A stretch of 64,000 nt of DNA from Labedaea rhizosphaerae (GCF_004362825.1 NZ_SNXZ01000001.1:620001-684000); one strand, 5' to 3'; counted from the stretch's first letter, positions 1 through 8,851 are shown. Made by a program: numbers and translations. Notes: a model not told the origin generated them from the sequence alone.

Positions 1-60
1 TGGCACGCGGAGATGCACAGCCATCACCTCGGACGGGCGAGCCGGGACGCGACTGACTAA
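1..60 (+). CDS. C-terminal end of an unidentified protein (partial)
   Basis: The first 60 bases read as an open frame from the window edge to a TAA stop at 58-60 and encode a His-rich 19-residue tail (WHAEMHSHH near its start). The stop overlaps the stop of the convergent MFS gene. Too little is present for a family assignment, and the frame could be accidental. Confidence 0.35.
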   Translation, partial: WHAEMHSHHLGRASRDATD

Positions 61-1325
61 CCGACCGGCACCGGCGCGCGGCCCGGCATCTCGGACGGCA
101 GGTCGCGCAGCCGGCGGATCGGGCCGGTGAGCACCACCGCGCCGGCCAGGACGAGGGCGGTCATGCTGAGCACCATCGTCGGGCGCAGGCCGATCGCGTC
201 GCCGAGGGCACCGCCCAGCAGGGCGCCGACCGGGATGGTGCCGTAGCTGAGGAACTGCCAGCTCGCCGAGATCCGGCCGAGCATCTCCTGCGGGCAGTAC
301 GTCTGCCGGAACCCGCCCTGCAGCACGTTGCTCACCACGATCGCCCCGATGAGCATGAACCCGCCGACCAGCGCCAACACGAGCCCGGCGCCGGGACCGG
401 CGAACGCGACGAGCAACCCGAACGGGGCCGCGGACAACTCGACGCCCAGCAACGCCCGGGCCGTACCCACCTTGCGTCCCAGCCAGTTGGCCGTGGCCGC
501 CCCGGCCAGGCCGCCCACGCTCATGACCGCCAGCACGGTGCCGACCCCCGCCGCACCGACGCCGAGCACCCGGATCAGGAACAGCACCAGCACGGCCTGC
601 GCCATGTTCAGCGCGAGGTTGGCCGCGGCGCTCGACAGCGCGAGCGTGCGCAGCAGCGGATCACGCACCGTCAACCGGAAGCCCTCGGCGATCCCCGCCC
701 ACAGCGCCACCGGCTCGGCGGCCGGCGCGGGCTCTCGTTTGCGGATGCCGAGCAGGCACACCACCGACACGAGGCTGCTGGCCGCGTCCAGCGCGAGCCC
801 GGTGACCACGCCGAAGAGCTGGCTGACCACGCCGGCCAGCCCCGGCCCGGCGACGTTGGCGAACGCCTCGCTGCCCTGCAGCTTCGCGTTGGCCTCGGGC
901 AGCTCCGGCTTGGCGACCAGGCTCGGCAGGTACGCCCGGTACGCGGTGACGAAGAAGACCCGCGCCACCCCGGTCACCAAGGCCGCGAGCAGCAGGTGGG
1001 TGAACGTCAGCACGTCGCACCAGGCCGCGATCGGCACGCTGGCCAGTGCGACGACGGTGACCAGGTCGGCCGCGATGAGCACCGGCCTGCGGCGCATGCG
1101 ATCCACCCACGCGCCCGCAGGCAGGCCGATGAGCAGCCAGGGCGCCCAGCCGATCGCCGTCAGGGCGCCGACGTCGAAGGCGTTGGCGTGCAAGACGAGC
1201 ACCGCGAGCAGCGGAATGGCCACTTCGGACACCATGGTGCCCAGCCCGCTCGTGGTCTCGCCGATCCACAGCAGCCGGAAGTCGCGCTGCCACCACAGGC
1301 CGCCCAGGCGCCGGCCCGCGCTCAC
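57..1325 (-). CDS. MFS transporter, 12-TM drug-efflux type
   Basis: 422-residue integral membrane protein of the major facilitator superfamily. It has about twelve hydrophobic segments and the inter-helix 2/3 motif around GAWVDRMRRRPVLI, typical of MFS members. The N-terminal WWQRDFRLLWIGETTSGLG resembles proton-driven drug or macrolide efflux permeases of actinomycetes. The GTG start overlaps the stop of the upstream ArsR-like gene (GTGA), so the two are translationally coupled and the regulator probably controls this pump. The substrate cannot be read from sequence. Confidence 0.85.
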   Translation of the reverse strand: MSAGRRLGGLWWQRDFRLLWIGETTSGLGTMVSEVAIPLLAVLVLHANAFDVGALTAIGWAPWLLIGLPAGAWVDRMRRRPVLIAADLVTVVALASVPIAAWCDVLTFTHLLLAALVTGVARVFFVTAYRAYLPSLVAKPELPEANAKLQGSEAFANVAGPGLAGVVSQLFGVVTGLALDAASSLVSVVCLLGIRKREPAPAAEPVALWAGIAEGFRLTVRDPLLRTLALSSAAANLALNMAQAVLVLFLIRVLGVGAAGVGTVLAVMSVGGLAGAATANWLGRKVGTARALLGVELSAAPFGLLVAFAGPGAGLVLALVGGFMLIGAIVVSNVLQGGFRQTYCPQEMLGRISASWQFLSYGTIPVGALLGGALGDAIGLRPTMVLSMTALVLAGAVVLTGPIRRLRDLPSEMPGRAPVPVG

Positions 1326-1924
1326 GACTGCTCCTCGTCGCCGGGCCGCACGGCCCGGTGCGGGAACGATTGGTACTGCACGACAACGATCTCGCTGCCT
1401 TCACCCACGCAGGCCTCGTCCGGGTCGTGCTCGGCCTTGTACCGGTCGACGATCGCGGTCACCTCGGCGTTGAGCGCCTTCAACGCATCCGGCGTCAACC
1501 GCAACCGCCAGTCCGACGCGGCCGCCGCGCGGTACCACTCGGCGTCCCAGTCCTCGGACAGGAAGTTCGTCAGCCGGTTGCTCACGGTCTGCACCTGCTC
1601 GTACAGGTAGACCGACAGCGGCCCGCGCAGGTCCGGGTTGGCCAGGAACTCGGCCGGTTCCACCGACATGCTGCGCGGCTTCATGCGCCACCAGCGCTCA
1701 CGCTTGGTCCCCCGCTCGACGTCCTCCTCGATGAAGTCGTGCTCGGCGAGGTGGCGCAGGTGCCAGCTGACCGTGCCGCTGCTCTCCCCGAGCCGGCGGG
1801 CGAGGCCGGTCGAGGTCGCCGCGCCGTCGAGCCAGAGCAACTCCATGATCCGCACCCGCAGCGGGTGGGCGATGGCACGCAGGCTGCGCGCGTCGAACTG
1901 TTTGTGCCCCCGGTCCTCACTCAT
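1322..1924 (-). CDS. ArsR-family winged-helix regulator
   Basis: 200-residue transcription regulator. Residues about 12-85 form an ArsR/HTH_20 type winged helix (RAIAHPLRVRIMELLW, then a recognition region ending SGTVSWHLRHLAEHDFIEE). The remaining half is longer than classical metal-sensing ArsR proteins and has no CxC metal site, so a metalloregulator role is unlikely. It is the first gene of a two-gene operon with the MFS pump and probably represses it. A cluster of inverted TGCAGAG motifs lies directly upstream (1937-1988) and is a likely operator. Confidence 0.82.
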   Translation of the reverse strand: MSEDRGHKQFDARSLRAIAHPLRVRIMELLWLDGAATSTGLARRLGESSGTVSWHLRHLAEHDFIEEDVERGTKRERWWRMKPRSMSVEPAEFLANPDLRGPLSVYLYEQVQTVSNRLTNFLSEDWDAEWYRAAAASDWRLRLTPDALKALNAEVTAIVDRYKAEHDPDEACVGEGSEIVVVQYQSFPHRAVRPGDEEQS

Positions 1925-1936
1925 GAGGCCAAGGTA

Positions 1937-1988
1937 GCTTGCAGAGGCTCATTTGCAAAGAGTCCTCTGCGAAGAAGTCTCTGCAACC
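1937..1988. promoter_or_regulatory. Probable ArsR-type operator/promoter
   Basis: Between the regulator start (1924) and the terminator at 1999 are TTGCAGAG (1939-1946), the perfect palindrome TTTGCAAA (1952-1959) followed by GAG, CCTCTGC (1964-1970) and CTCTGCAA (1979-1986). The outer pair forms an inverted repeat about 48 bp across, with two inner imperfect copies. The stretch is AT-richer than its surroundings and sits where an autoregulatory operator is expected. Binding is inferred. Confidence 0.5.
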
Positions 1989-1998
1989 GAGATGGAGC

Positions 1999-2032
1999 GG
2001 GGCGGGGCCGGTGGGTGAGCCGGCCCCGCCCC
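1999..2032 (-). terminator. Rho-independent-type hairpin after the S53 peptidase gene
   Basis: A perfect 13-bp GC stem (1999-2011 with 2020-2032) closes an 8-nt loop. It lies 29 bp beyond the S53 stop codon. As usual in high-GC actinobacteria there is no long U tract. It also insulates the ArsR/MFS promoter. Confidence 0.75.
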
Positions 2033-2060
2033 TGGTCACGAACCGATCAGAACGAACCGA

Positions 2061-3278
2061 TCAGAACGCGGTCGCCCCGTTCGGGGTGCCGAGCCCGGTC
2101 GGGCCGTCGTAACCGGTCTTGCCGGTGCACAGGTACGAGCCACCGCACGAGCCGTTGCTGCCGCTGGTCACGTCGTACAGCGAGCCCGCGTTGGCGTACA
2201 CGGTGTTCGCGCCGTTCACGCCGGACACGCCGTTCAGCGCGTACACCGAGCCGACGACCGGCGCGGCGACGCTCGTGCCGCCGAACACCAGCCAGCCGCT
2301 CAGGCCCTGGTAGGCCGTGCTGTCGTACACGGCGACGCCGGTCGCCGGGTCGGCCACCGCGCTGACGTCGGCGACGGTGCGCTTCGAGCAGCCGGTGTCG
2401 GTCTGCCACGACGGCTTGCCCACGTACTTCGAGCAGCCGCTGCCCGCGCCGCTCCACACCGTCTCCGACCAGCCGCGCGCGGTCGAGGCCGTGCGCAGGC
2501 TGGTGCCGCCGACCGCGGTCACGTACTTCGACGCCGCCGGGAACTCGACGCCGTAGCCCGCGTCCCCGGAGCTGACCGTGATGGCCACCCCCGGGTGGTT
2601 GTAATACGTGTTCTCGTCGCTGGTCTCACCCGAGTACTCGGTGCCGCCGTAGCTGTTGCTGACGACCTCGGCACCCAGGCGCACCGCGGTGTTCACCGAC
2701 GTACCCAGGTTGACCAGGGACGACGAAGAAGCCTCGACGAGCAGGATGTTGCATTTCGGGCAAATCGCGGACGCCATGTCGACGTCGAGCGAGATCTCCT
2801 GCGCCCAGCCACCGTTCTTCTTCGGGTAGGTGGTGCCGCCGTTTTGGTCGGACTTCGCGAAGCACGCGGTGGTGCTGGAATTGATCGACGACGGCGAGCA
2901 GGACGCGAGCGCGGGAATTCCGTATTGCGCCCGGTAGACATTCACGTCGGCGAACGCGGTCGGGTCGTCGTAGGCGTCGACGATGGCGATCGTCCGCCCC
3001 GCGCCCGCGCTGCCCGACAAGGACGCGACGTTGTACGCCGACCGCAGGTCGGTCGGCCCGTAGCCGGACGGCGTGGCCGCAAGCCCTTGCTTGCCAACGA
3101 TGTCCGTGCGGACCCACGCCTGGCACGCCGCTGCGCCGGGGGCGGTCGCCGCGCACGAACGCTGCGCGTGCACGCCCGCGGCCGCACCCGGCGTGGGTGC
3201 CGCGGTCGCGGATTGCGCCATTCCGGTGACAAGCGTCACCAGAGCGGCGGCCGCCGCTAATCCGTAGAGAGAACGCAA
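2061..3278 (-). CDS. Secreted S53 (sedolisin-like) serine peptidase
   Basis: 405 residues from a TTG start chosen because GGAGG lies 5 nt upstream and it gives a clean signal peptide (MRSLYGLAAAAALVTLVTG, cleavage near residues 25-30). The catalytic region has the sedolisin signatures: Glu and Asp in WAQEISLDVDMAS, an oxyanion-region VSSGDAGYG and the nucleophile Ser in GGTSVAAP (about residue 334). The large kumamolisin prodomain is absent, as in a set of short actinobacterial S53 homologues. It should be an exported peptidase. A hairpin terminator follows. The stop codon lies in a 14-bp tandem duplication (2040-2067). Confidence 0.85.
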   Translation of the reverse strand: MRSLYGLAAAAALVTLVTGMAQSATAAPTPGAAAGVHAQRSCAATAPGAAACQAWVRTDIVGKQGLAATPSGYGPTDLRSAYNVASLSGSAGAGRTIAIVDAYDDPTAFADVNVYRAQYGIPALASCSPSSINSSTTACFAKSDQNGGTTYPKKNGGWAQEISLDVDMASAICPKCNILLVEASSSSLVNLGTSVNTAVRLGAEVVSNSYGGTEYSGETSDENTYYNHPGVAITVSSGDAGYGVEFPAASKYVTAVGGTSLRTASTARGWSETVWSGAGSGCSKYVGKPSWQTDTGCSKRTVADVSAVADPATGVAVYDSTAYQGLSGWLVFGGTSVAAPVVGSVYALNGVSGVNGANTVYANAGSLYDVTSGSNGSCGGSYLCTGKTGYDGPTGLGTPNGATAF

Positions 3279-3498
3279 AGGAACCTCCGGGGGAAATTGC
3301 AGGGAACCGGATCGGGGATCCGGCGCGCCCTCGAAGGTACGTCCGCGTTTGCCAACAATCAGGTGTTGATTTCCGACGCCGAACATGGTGGCTAGCGGAC
3401 CGTGGCGAAAATCCTTGCCTGAACACGCCCAGTGATGGTTGCCAATTGCCAATCCCGGCGTGGCGCCGAGTGGTGAACCGGCCAAAAGGACATAGTGG

Positions 3499-4389
3499 TC
3501 AGCCGGCGAGCAATTGGTCCAGGCTCGCGGCCACGACCCGTTCGGCGTCCTCGCGGTACTTCAGCACCGCACCCAGCGTGGTCGCCGCGGACTCCGCGTC
3601 CAGCTCCGTGCGGCCGAGCGCCAGCAACGCCTGCGCCCAGTCCAGCGTCTCGGCCACCCCCGGCGGCTTCAACAACTCGGCCTCACGCAGCCGGCGCACC
3701 GCGGCGGCGACCTGGGTGGCCAGCCGCTCGCTGATGCCCGGCAGCCGGCGGCGCAGGATCGCCACCTCGCGGGTCAGGTCCGGGTGCTCCAGCCAGTGGT
3801 AGAGGCACCGGCGCTTCAGCGCGTCGTGCACCTCGCGCGTGCGGTTGGACGTCAGCACCACCAGCGGCGGCACCTCGGCCTTGACCTCGCCGAGCTCCGG
3901 CACGGTCACCCGGTTCTCGCCGAGCACCTCGAGCAGGAACGCCTCGAACTCGTCGTCGGCGCGGTCGACCTCGTCGACCAGCAGCACGCACGGCGCCTGC
4001 TCCAGCGCCTGAAGCAACGGCCGGGCCAGCAGGAACCGCCGCGTGTAGAGCGACTGCTCGGCGGCGTCCGCGTCCAACTGGCCACCCGACGCGGCTTCCA
4101 GCGCACGCAGGTGCAGCAACTGGCGCGGGAAGTCCCAGTCGTAGAGCGCCTGCGAGGCGTCGATGCCCTCGTGGCACTGCAAGCGGATCAGCTGGACGTC
4201 GAGCGCGGCGGCCAGTGCGGCCGCCAGCGACGTCTTGCCGGTGCCCGGTTCGCCCTCGCAGAACAGCGGCTTGCCCATCCGCAACGCGAGGAACGCGGCG
4301 GTCGCGACGCCCTCGTCGGCGAGGTATCCGACCCGGTCCAGGGCACCGGCGAGATCGTCAGGCGAGTCCACCGGTGCCCAAGCGTTCAT
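3499..4389 (-). CDS. MoxR-family AAA+ ATPase
   Basis: 296-residue cytoplasmic AAA+ protein. Walker A is GEPGTGKTSLA (about residue 48), Walker B is VLLVDEVDRADDE (about 135), and sensor 1 is the VLTSNRTREVHDALKRRC region. MoxR ATPases usually act as chaperones with a von Willebrand A (VWA) domain partner that inserts metals or activates complexes. No VWA gene lies nearby, so the client is unknown. A TAGGCT box sits exactly 7 nt before the ATG, suggesting a leaderless mRNA. Confidence 0.85.
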   Translation of the reverse strand: MNAWAPVDSPDDLAGALDRVGYLADEGVATAAFLALRMGKPLFCEGEPGTGKTSLAAALAAALDVQLIRLQCHEGIDASQALYDWDFPRQLLHLRALEAASGGQLDADAAEQSLYTRRFLLARPLLQALEQAPCVLLVDEVDRADDEFEAFLLEVLGENRVTVPELGEVKAEVPPLVVLTSNRTREVHDALKRRCLYHWLEHPDLTREVAILRRRLPGISERLATQVAAAVRRLREAELLKPPGVAETLDWAQALLALGRTELDAESAATTLGAVLKYREDAERVVAASLDQLLAG

Positions 4390-4396
4390 GCCGACG

Positions 4397-4402
4397 AGCC
4401 TA
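4397..4402 (-). promoter_or_regulatory. -10 box of a leaderless promoter (MoxR gene)
   Basis: On the minus strand TAGGCT is followed by 7 nt and the ATG at 4389. There is no Shine-Dalgarno in that spacer, so transcription would begin at or next to the start codon. Confidence 0.55.
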
Positions 4403-4452
4403 ATAGCCGTTGCCGGATCTCGGCCGGTCGAGCGCGAAGTCCGCCCTAAAGG

Positions 4453-6390
4453 TCAGCACGTGACCGCCGCACCCGCCCAGTCGGCGTGGTCGTAGGTGTT
4501 GCCGTCGCCGCCGTCGGTGACCCGCAGGTCGAGCACCCGCACGCCGGACACGTCCACGTCCACCGGAACGGCCGCGACACCCTTGTGCTGCACGCCGGTG
4601 GCCGCGAGCCGCGTCCCGTCGCCCCAGACCTCGAACGCCACGCTGCCCGCGCCGGTCTCGTCGTCCAGCCCGACCAGCGCGGAGAACGACGAGCAGCCAC
4701 CGCCCAGGAACACCCGCACCGAGGAGGGCGCGTGCGTACCGAGGCCCGTCGGGTAGACGGTGCCCGCGATGGTGATCGGGTGGCCGTCCCCGGCGGCGGT
4801 CTCGCCGTTGCTGGTGTCGCGTTCGACCGGTCCCCAGCCGTTGCTGCTCGACACGAACGGCAACGCCGAGACCTGCGACTCCCCCGCCGCGGGCGGCTGA
4901 GCCGTCACGGTGGACGCCGTCGCGGACCTCGTCACCGAGGCCCCGCCCGCCTTGTACGTCACCGAAGCGGCCAGCTCGGCCGGCCCGGTGCCGGACGGGT
5001 GGACGGTCCAGTCGTGCCGCCACGCGCCCTCGACGCTCGGCGCCGACGCGGTCGTCCCGCCGTCCACGGTCCACCCGGCCGGCACGGTCAAGGTGGCCTG
5101 GACGTGGGTCAGCGCGGGCGATCCGTCGTCGTGCAGCGTCGTGGTGACCGTGAACGGCCGGTCCACGGCGGTCACCTCCGGCGTCGTCAGGGCCAGGGTG
5201 GTCAGCGGCGGCTGCGCGCCCCCGCCCGGCCAGACCCGGTAGACCACGGCGCCGTGCGAGGCGGCCGTGCCGTGCAGCGTGCCCGCGCTCTGGCTCTCCG
5301 CGCCGGACCACAGGTCCCGCACCCGGTAGTGGTCGGCCGTGGGCAGCCCGAGCTCGGCCGCGGTCACCGCGATGTCCGCGCCCGACCCGCCCCGGTTCAG
5401 CAGCACGACCGCGACCGAACCGTCGGACATCGGCTTGGCCCAGACCTCGGCGTCACCGTCGTCGCGGAGCTTGTGGCCCTGCACGCCGCCCCAGTCCTTG
5501 TCGACGGCCACGAGGTCCTTGTTCTCCAGGATCGCCTTGGTCGCGCCGTCCATCGCGCGCAGGTCGTTGCCCGCGATCAGCGGCGCGTTCAGCAGCGCCC
5601 ACAACGCGAAGTGCGCGCGGTACTCGGTGTCGCTCATGTGCCCGTTGCCGACCTCGAGCATGTCCGGGTCGTTCCACGCGTTCGGGCCGGAGTGCGCCTC
5701 CAGCCCGACCTGCTGGTCGAGGATGCCCATCACGCTGCCCCAGCTGTCGTTGATGTCGCCGGTGGTGCGCCACAGCTCGCCGTACTGCGCGGCCCAGTTC
5801 CACGGCTGGTTCGAGCCCCACTCGCAGATCGACAGCACGATCGGCCTTCCGGTGGCGCGCAAGGCATCCGACATCGCCTTGTACCGCTCCTGGGCCGGGC
5901 GGCCCTGGTTGTTGCAGTTGTCGTACTTGAGGTAGTCGACGTCCCAGGACGCGAAGCTGCGCGCGTCCGCGGTCTCGTGGTCGAGGCTCGCGGGCAGGCC
6001 CTGGCACGTCGCCGTGCCCGCCGAGGAGTAGATGCCGAGCTTGAGCCCGCGTACGTGCGCGTAGTCGGCGAGGGCCTTGATGCCGTGCGGGAACCGCTGC
6101 GGGTCGGGCTGCAGGTTGCCGTTCGCGTCGCGTTGCGGCGCCATCCAGCAGTCATCGATGTTGAGGTATGTGTACCCGGCATCGCGCATACCCGTCGACA
6201 CCAGCTCGTCGGCGGTCTCGCGGATCAGGTCCTCGTCGATGTCGCAGCCGAACTTGTTCCAGCTGTTCCAGCCCATCGGCGGGGCGGGCAGCAGGTTCTG
6301 GCCGGGCACCGCGGCGGCGGACGGCCCGAACACCGCGGCGGTCGCGGTGACCAGCACCGAAGTCAACAAACCGATCAAGATCCGACGCAT
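4453..6390 (-). CDS. Secreted GH27 alpha-galactosidase with C-terminal NPCBM-type domain
   Basis: 645 residues. The ATG at 6390 is preferred over one 42 nt upstream because GAGGTGG precedes it and it opens a signal peptide (MRRILIGLLTSVLVTATAA). The GH27 catalytic domain (about 40-400) has PPMGWNSWNKFGC, LNIDDCW, the nucleophile Asp in YLKYDNC and the acid/base region DPDMLEVGNG. A beta-sandwich linker (about 405-495, NEW3-like) and an NPCBM-type carbohydrate-binding domain (about 510-645) follow. It should release alpha-linked galactose from plant oligo- or polysaccharides outside the cell. It is monocistronic. Confidence 0.93.
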   Translation of the reverse strand: MRRILIGLLTSVLVTATAAVFGPSAAAVPGQNLLPAPPMGWNSWNKFGCDIDEDLIRETADELVSTGMRDAGYTYLNIDDCWMAPQRDANGNLQPDPQRFPHGIKALADYAHVRGLKLGIYSSAGTATCQGLPASLDHETADARSFASWDVDYLKYDNCNNQGRPAQERYKAMSDALRATGRPIVLSICEWGSNQPWNWAAQYGELWRTTGDINDSWGSVMGILDQQVGLEAHSGPNAWNDPDMLEVGNGHMSDTEYRAHFALWALLNAPLIAGNDLRAMDGATKAILENKDLVAVDKDWGGVQGHKLRDDGDAEVWAKPMSDGSVAVVLLNRGGSGADIAVTAAELGLPTADHYRVRDLWSGAESQSAGTLHGTAASHGAVVYRVWPGGGAQPPLTTLALTTPEVTAVDRPFTVTTTLHDDGSPALTHVQATLTVPAGWTVDGGTTASAPSVEGAWRHDWTVHPSGTGPAELAASVTYKAGGASVTRSATASTVTAQPPAAGESQVSALPFVSSSNGWGPVERDTSNGETAAGDGHPITIAGTVYPTGLGTHAPSSVRVFLGGGCSSFSALVGLDDETGAGSVAFEVWGDGTRLAATGVQHKGVAAVPVDVDVSGVRVLDLRVTDGGDGNTYDHADWAGAAVTC

Positions 6391-6574
6391 GTGACCACCT
6401 CGAACGTTGGCAACCTCCCCTGATCTACGCACAAACGAACAAGAACCGTCAATACTCCACAGGAGGGTCAGGGTCGCCGCTGGTCCTCATCCAGCAGGTC
6501 AGGGCGAACCCTGAGGCCGGATTTCCGGGCCGATCCCCGATGTCACGGCGAGGTGCGCGACGCATCCTTGAGCC

Positions 6575-6781
6575 ATGACGAACAACGCGACCACCACCAC
6601 CAAGCTGACCCGCAGCCGCGACGACCGGATGATCGCCGGTGTCTGCGGCGGCTTCGCCAAGCGCTTCGGGCTCGACCCCGCGCTCGTGCGGGTGCTGCTC
6701 GCCGCCGCGACCGTCCTCGGCCTCGGCTCGGGCGTCGTGCTCTACGTGATCTGCTGGCTGGTGATGCCCGAGCAGGGCTGA
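6575..6781 (+). CDS. Small PspC-domain membrane protein
   Basis: 68 residues, nearly all a PspC domain: DDRMIAGVCGGFAKRFGLDP followed by the membrane segment VRVLLAAATVLGLGSGVVLYVICWLVMP. PspC proteins are associated with envelope stress. No pspA or sensor kinase is nearby, so this is an orphan. CATCCT lies 6 nt upstream of the ATG, consistent with a near-leaderless mRNA. It is divergent from the alpha-galactosidase gene, and the 180-bp gap holds both promoters. Confidence 0.85.
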   Translation: MTNNATTTTKLTRSRDDRMIAGVCGGFAKRFGLDPALVRVLLAAATVLGLGSGVVLYVICWLVMPEQG

Positions 6782-6800
6782 CCGAGTCAGTTCGCGCCAC

Positions 6801-6806
6801 TACGCT
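6801..6806 (+). promoter_or_regulatory. -10 box of a leaderless promoter
   Basis: TACGCT followed by exactly 7 nt and the GTG at 6814. The spacer has no ribosome-binding site. Confidence 0.5.
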
Positions 6807-6813
6807 GCGCCGG

Positions 6814-7161
6814 GTGAGCGAGCAGGAGGAGCCTCCCGGCGCCGCGACGAGCCAAGCTATGACGAGTCGGGCGCTGGTGTTGCTCGGCTCGGCACTCGCG
6901 CTGGCCACGTCCGGGGTCGTGAGCTTTCTCGTCCTGGTCTTCTGGCCGGTGCTCGCCCACCTGCAGGGGCTCACCGCGGGTGTCGTCTTCGGGGTCATCG
7001 GCTACGTTTTATTGGTCATTTCAACAATTGCGGCCGCTAACTTCATGGTGATCCGCCGCGTCCGTTCCGGGCCGGTCGCCATGATCGGCTGCGGCACCCT
7101 GATCGTCGGCACAGTGATCGCGTTTGGCCTGCTCATCGCCGTCCTGGCCGGATCTCGATAA
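6814..7161 (+). CDS. Small four-helix membrane protein, unknown function
   Basis: 115 residues from a GTG start placed 7 nt after a TACGCT box. After a short acidic N-terminus (VSEQEEPPGAATSQ) come four predicted membrane helices (about residues 24-46, 52-72, 74-92 and 94-112). No family recognised. It follows the PspC gene in the same direction after 32 bp but probably has its own promoter. Confidence 0.6.
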   Translation: MSEQEEPPGAATSQAMTSRALVLLGSALALATSGVVSFLVLVFWPVLAHLQGLTAGVVFGVIGYVLLVISTIAAANFMVIRRVRSGPVAMIGCGTLIVGTVIAFGLLIAVLAGSR

Positions 7162-7241
7162 GGCCCTTCGGCCCGTATCCCCCTGCCTGGGACGGGTACC
7201 TAATTGAGGTCCCCCTCCACCATTTTTTGCAGGGAGCAATC

Positions 7242-8393
7242 ATGAGCCCTGACCGACCTCATTTGTCCGAACTCGCCACCGTCCGCGCCGCATTGTCCGA
7301 TCTCGGCCAGCCCTGGCAGGCGGCCGAGACGCGGATGAGCAGGCTCTCCCCCGAATGGCGGGCGGCACGCCTGGGCGTGCCCACCCCGACCGACCAGGAC
7401 CTGTCCGAACGCCGCGGCCAGCCCGAGGCCATGGCCGCCGCCGCGCTCGCCGCGCACGGGCAGTCCGTCACCGCCGCGAACGCACCGCAGGCGAGCCTGC
7501 CCGCGTCGTTCGACCTGCGCAACGTCGGCGGCAACAACTACGTCACCGCCATCCGCGACCAGGGCGGCTGCGGCAGCTGCGTGGCGTTCGGCTGCGTGGG
7601 TGCCATGGAGAGCACCGCCGCGTACACCCACGGCAGCCCCGGCATGGCGCTGGACCTGTCCGAACAGCACCTCTTCTTCGTGCACGCCAAGGCCCGCGGC
7701 TACACGTGCGCGACCGGCTCGTGGCCCGACGACCTCTTCTCCGACTGCGCCGCCAAGGGCATCACGTTCGAGGACTACCTGCCGTACCACGACAACGGTT
7801 CCGGCACGCTGAACGCCGACTGGCCCAACCGCCTGGCCAAGGCCGTGGGCCTGGTCAACCTGACCGGCGACCCGGCCGCCATCAAGCAGCACATCTACAG
7901 CTACGGCGGCGTGGCCTCGTGCTTCGTGGTCTACAACGACTTCTTCCACTACCGCAACGGCGTCTACAAGCACACGACCGAGGACGTGGCCGGCGGGCAC
8001 TGCATCACGCTCATCGGCTGGGACGACGCGGACGGCTGCTGGATCGGCAAGAACCAGTGGGGCACCGGCTGGGGCGACGGCGGCTTCTTCCGCATCGCCT
8101 ACGGCGACTCGTTCATCGAGGACTACCCCGGCGACCGGCCCACCGTGTTCGGCTGCACCGGCGTGAACCTGCGGGCGTGGCTGCCCGCGCAGCGCGTGCT
8201 GCGCCTGTTCGCCACGGCCAACGACGCCAACGGCTGGGCCTATCTGCAGAACTTCGGCTGGGCGCACCTCGCGGGTGGCCCGCACACCACCACCAACAAG
8301 CTGGACGAGCTGACCCACGCACGCGCCAGCGGCCACGCGGTCGCGCCGTTCCTCGACGGCTCCGAGCTGTCCAGCGTGCTGGTCTACGACTGA
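7242..8393 (+). CDS. Papain-like (C1 family) cysteine peptidase, no signal peptide
   Basis: 383 residues. The ATG is chosen because AGGGAG lies 6 nt upstream; an earlier TTG at 7227 lacks this. Residues 1-85 are hydrophilic and may be a propeptide. The C1 core has the oxyanion Gln and catalytic Cys in RDQGGCGSCVAFG (Cys about 112), the His in GGHCITLIGWDD (about 252) and the Asn in GKNQWGTGWGDGGFF (about 271), so all catalytic residues are present. A C-terminal segment (about 312-383) beyond the peptidase fold resembles the next gene's product. No secretion signal is visible, so it acts in the cytoplasm or leaves by an unusual route. A chagasin-type inhibitor is encoded 564 bp downstream. Confidence 0.9.
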   Translation: MSPDRPHLSELATVRAALSDLGQPWQAAETRMSRLSPEWRAARLGVPTPTDQDLSERRGQPEAMAAAALAAHGQSVTAANAPQASLPASFDLRNVGGNNYVTAIRDQGGCGSCVAFGCVGAMESTAAYTHGSPGMALDLSEQHLFFVHAKARGYTCATGSWPDDLFSDCAAKGITFEDYLPYHDNGSGTLNADWPNRLAKAVGLVNLTGDPAAIKQHIYSYGGVASCFVVYNDFFHYRNGVYKHTTEDVAGGHCITLIGWDDADGCWIGKNQWGTGWGDGGFFRIAYGDSFIEDYPGDRPTVFGCTGVNLRAWLPAQRVLRLFATANDANGWAYLQNFGWAHLAGGPHTTTNKLDELTHARASGHAVAPFLDGSELSSVLVYD

Positions 8394-8410
8394 ACCGGAA
8401 AGGACACACC

Positions 8411-8851
8411 ATGACCAGCACCGGAAGCCGCACCCGCAAGCCGAAGCCCGACCACGCACCGCCGGACGTGCACGGCATCACCACCGCCGCCACCCCGGGC
8501 GCCGACCCCTCGACCATGCCGCCCCCGCCGCCGGACACGCTGACCGGCACCCCGGTCAGCGCGACCACGATGGACGTCAGCGCGCCGCGGCCGCCGCAAC
8601 TGGACCCGCAGGGCATCAGCGCGCCCGCCGCCGGCTGGGTCTACGGCCGGGTGATCACGCACCTGTGGTCCTACGACGCCTCGACCGGCGTCTGGGCCTG
8701 GGTGGACGGCATCGGCTGGAAGCGGCTCGCGCCGAACTCGGAGTTCGGCCACAGCCACATGGCCTTGCTGGCGACCATGGCCACGCACGGCAACCTCACC
8801 GTCGACTACCACGAGGACGCCTCGGGCCGTATCGATCAGGTGCTCGCCTGA
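8411..8851 (+). CDS. Protein with proline-rich N-terminus and a domain shared with the C1 peptidase C-terminus
   Basis: 146 residues starting 17 bp after the peptidase stop, with an AAGGA site in the gap. Residues 1-65 are Pro/Thr-rich and disordered (a run of PPPPPD near 40). Residues about 75-146 (VITHLWSYDASTGVWAWVDG, then GWKRL and a helix) match the pattern of the peptidase's last 70 residues (VLRLFATANDANGWAYLQNF, then GWAHL and a helix). The domain is not one I can name. It may be a stand-alone adaptor or binding copy of the peptidase's accessory domain. Confidence 0.72.
   Translation: MTSTGSRTRKPKPDHAPPDVHGITTAATPGADPSTMPPPPPDTLTGTPVSATTMDVSAPRPPQLDPQGISAPAAGWVYGRVITHLWSYDASTGVWAWVDGIGWKRLAPNSEFGHSHMALLATMATHGNLTVDYHEDASGRIDQVLA

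Noticed and set aside
3439..3452. TTGCCAATTGCCAA upstream of the S53 gene as a shared operator with the GH27 gene
   Set aside because: Only the 7-mer TTGCCAA is shared with 6406-6412 region; too short to support a common regulator.
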